A stretch of DNA of 20,213 nt from the IMG/VR virus record IMGVR_UViG_3300046028_002372, positions 1 through 20,213 of that record. The stretch is one strand, 5' to 3'. The translations under genes and the position numbers were made by a program. Numbering within the stretch: the stretch's first letter is position 1; each line of letters opens with the position of its first letter. The DNA comes from a virus. Positions 19,977 through 20,213 of this stretch are shown here, piece by piece. Under the pieces are notes generated by a model that was not told the origin of the DNA, did no database searches, and saw nothing but the letters and a program-made list of their open reading frames with translations.

Positions 19977-20213
19977 GATTTAATTACATTGGTTACCAAG
20001 CCAGTAGGTAATTCAGATAGTGAGTAACCAGTTGACGGACTGGCACTTCTGAGTTACACGAAAGATGGAAATCAGCATAGGCTTCGATCAGTAGTCACGC
20101 TGGAACAACTTGGAATGTAATGTGTGCGACAGACAAGTCCATGGACGGCATGGTAGGGCAGGTTCAAAACTGTTTATTCTGTCAAACACCCAGTGTAATT
20201 AAATGTGGTATTA
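19977..20213 (+). other. Structured-looking region without a clear gene
   Basis: No tRNA or convincing ORF. Long-range pairing joins TTACATT+CCAAG (19984-19990, 19996-20000) to CTTGG+AATGTAA (20109-20120). Inside lie GCCAGT/ACTGGC (20000-20005, 20039-20044) and alternatives using GGTTAC, GTAACC and GGTAA, so several folds exclude each other. It may be a larger structured RNA continuing past the window edge. Confidence 0.35.

Noticed and set aside
19081-20027. Several 60-70-codon open frames within the tRNA array, both strands
   Set aside because: All overlap clear tRNAs and have no start signals.
20141-20213. Open frame from ATG at 20141 to the window edge
   Set aside because: It has no Shine-Dalgarno and is too short to judge; structured-RNA sequence is an equal explanation.
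1-20213. CRISPR array, insertion sequence or integrase
   Set aside because: No spaced repeats, transposase, integrase or terminal repeats found on reading both strands.

Overview
The window looks like an accessory and early/middle replication region of a T4-superfamily myovirus, with every confident gene on the + strand. The evidence is a T4-type set of genes: gp61-like primase, class Ia ribonucleotide reductase (nrdA/nrdB), ThyX, T4-type RNase H next to a DsbA-like protein, dCMP deaminase and a run of CCA-encoding tRNAs. Many small conserved-looking proteins resemble those of marine and freshwater T4-like phages (cyanophage or pelagimyophage type). No photosynthesis gene is visible. The lipid genes below suggest an aquatic, phosphate-limited Gram-negative host, but host identity is inference.

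Layout. 1-137: a terminator and a sigma70-like promoter. 138-5483: primase, thyX, nrdA, nrdB, a membrane fatty-acid desaturase and a mini zinc ribbon, mostly joined by ATGA-type overlaps. 5512-9467: a GIY-YIG-like nuclease, then six or seven membrane or exported proteins preceded by T4-late-like CTAAATA boxes. 9470-11626: a thermonuclease, then a metallophosphoesterase and a GT4 glycosyltransferase that look like the bacterial PlcP-Agt lipid-remodelling pair. 11627-11761: hairpin, terminator and promoter. 11762-14469: about a dozen tiny early-type genes, including a MazG-like pyrophosphohydrolase and a DsbA-like DNA-binding protein. 14470-18206: hairpin and consensus promoter, an unknown 371-aa protein, RNase H, a DUF6433-like protein, a DUF1281-like protein and dCMP deaminase. 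18207-18569: a late-like box, hairpin, promoter, a 39-codon ORF and an attenuator-like pair of competing hairpins ending in a strong terminator. 18570-19976: fourteen tRNA genes with two internal promoters and a structured non-tRNA element. 19977-20213: further structured-looking sequence without a clear gene.

Functions. The nucleotide genes (NrdAB, ThyX, dCMP deaminase, MazG-like) supply and balance dNTPs for the replication genes (primase, RNase H, DsbA-like). The desaturase, PlcP-like and Agt-like proteins could together alter host membrane lipids: strip phosphate-containing headgroups, glycosylate the diacylglycerol and desaturate acyl chains. This would free phosphate for phage DNA synthesis.

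Most notable signals: (1) the phage PlcP-Agt pair; (2) a trp-attenuator-like leader in front of the tRNA array; (3) five promoters sharing a 12-nt extended -35 motif, TTGMYYTGYAAK; (4) three promoters with an ATG exactly where transcription should start; (5) repeated hairpin-plus-promoter cassettes resembling the PeSL elements of T4-type phages; (6) structured non-tRNA elements inside and after the tRNA array.
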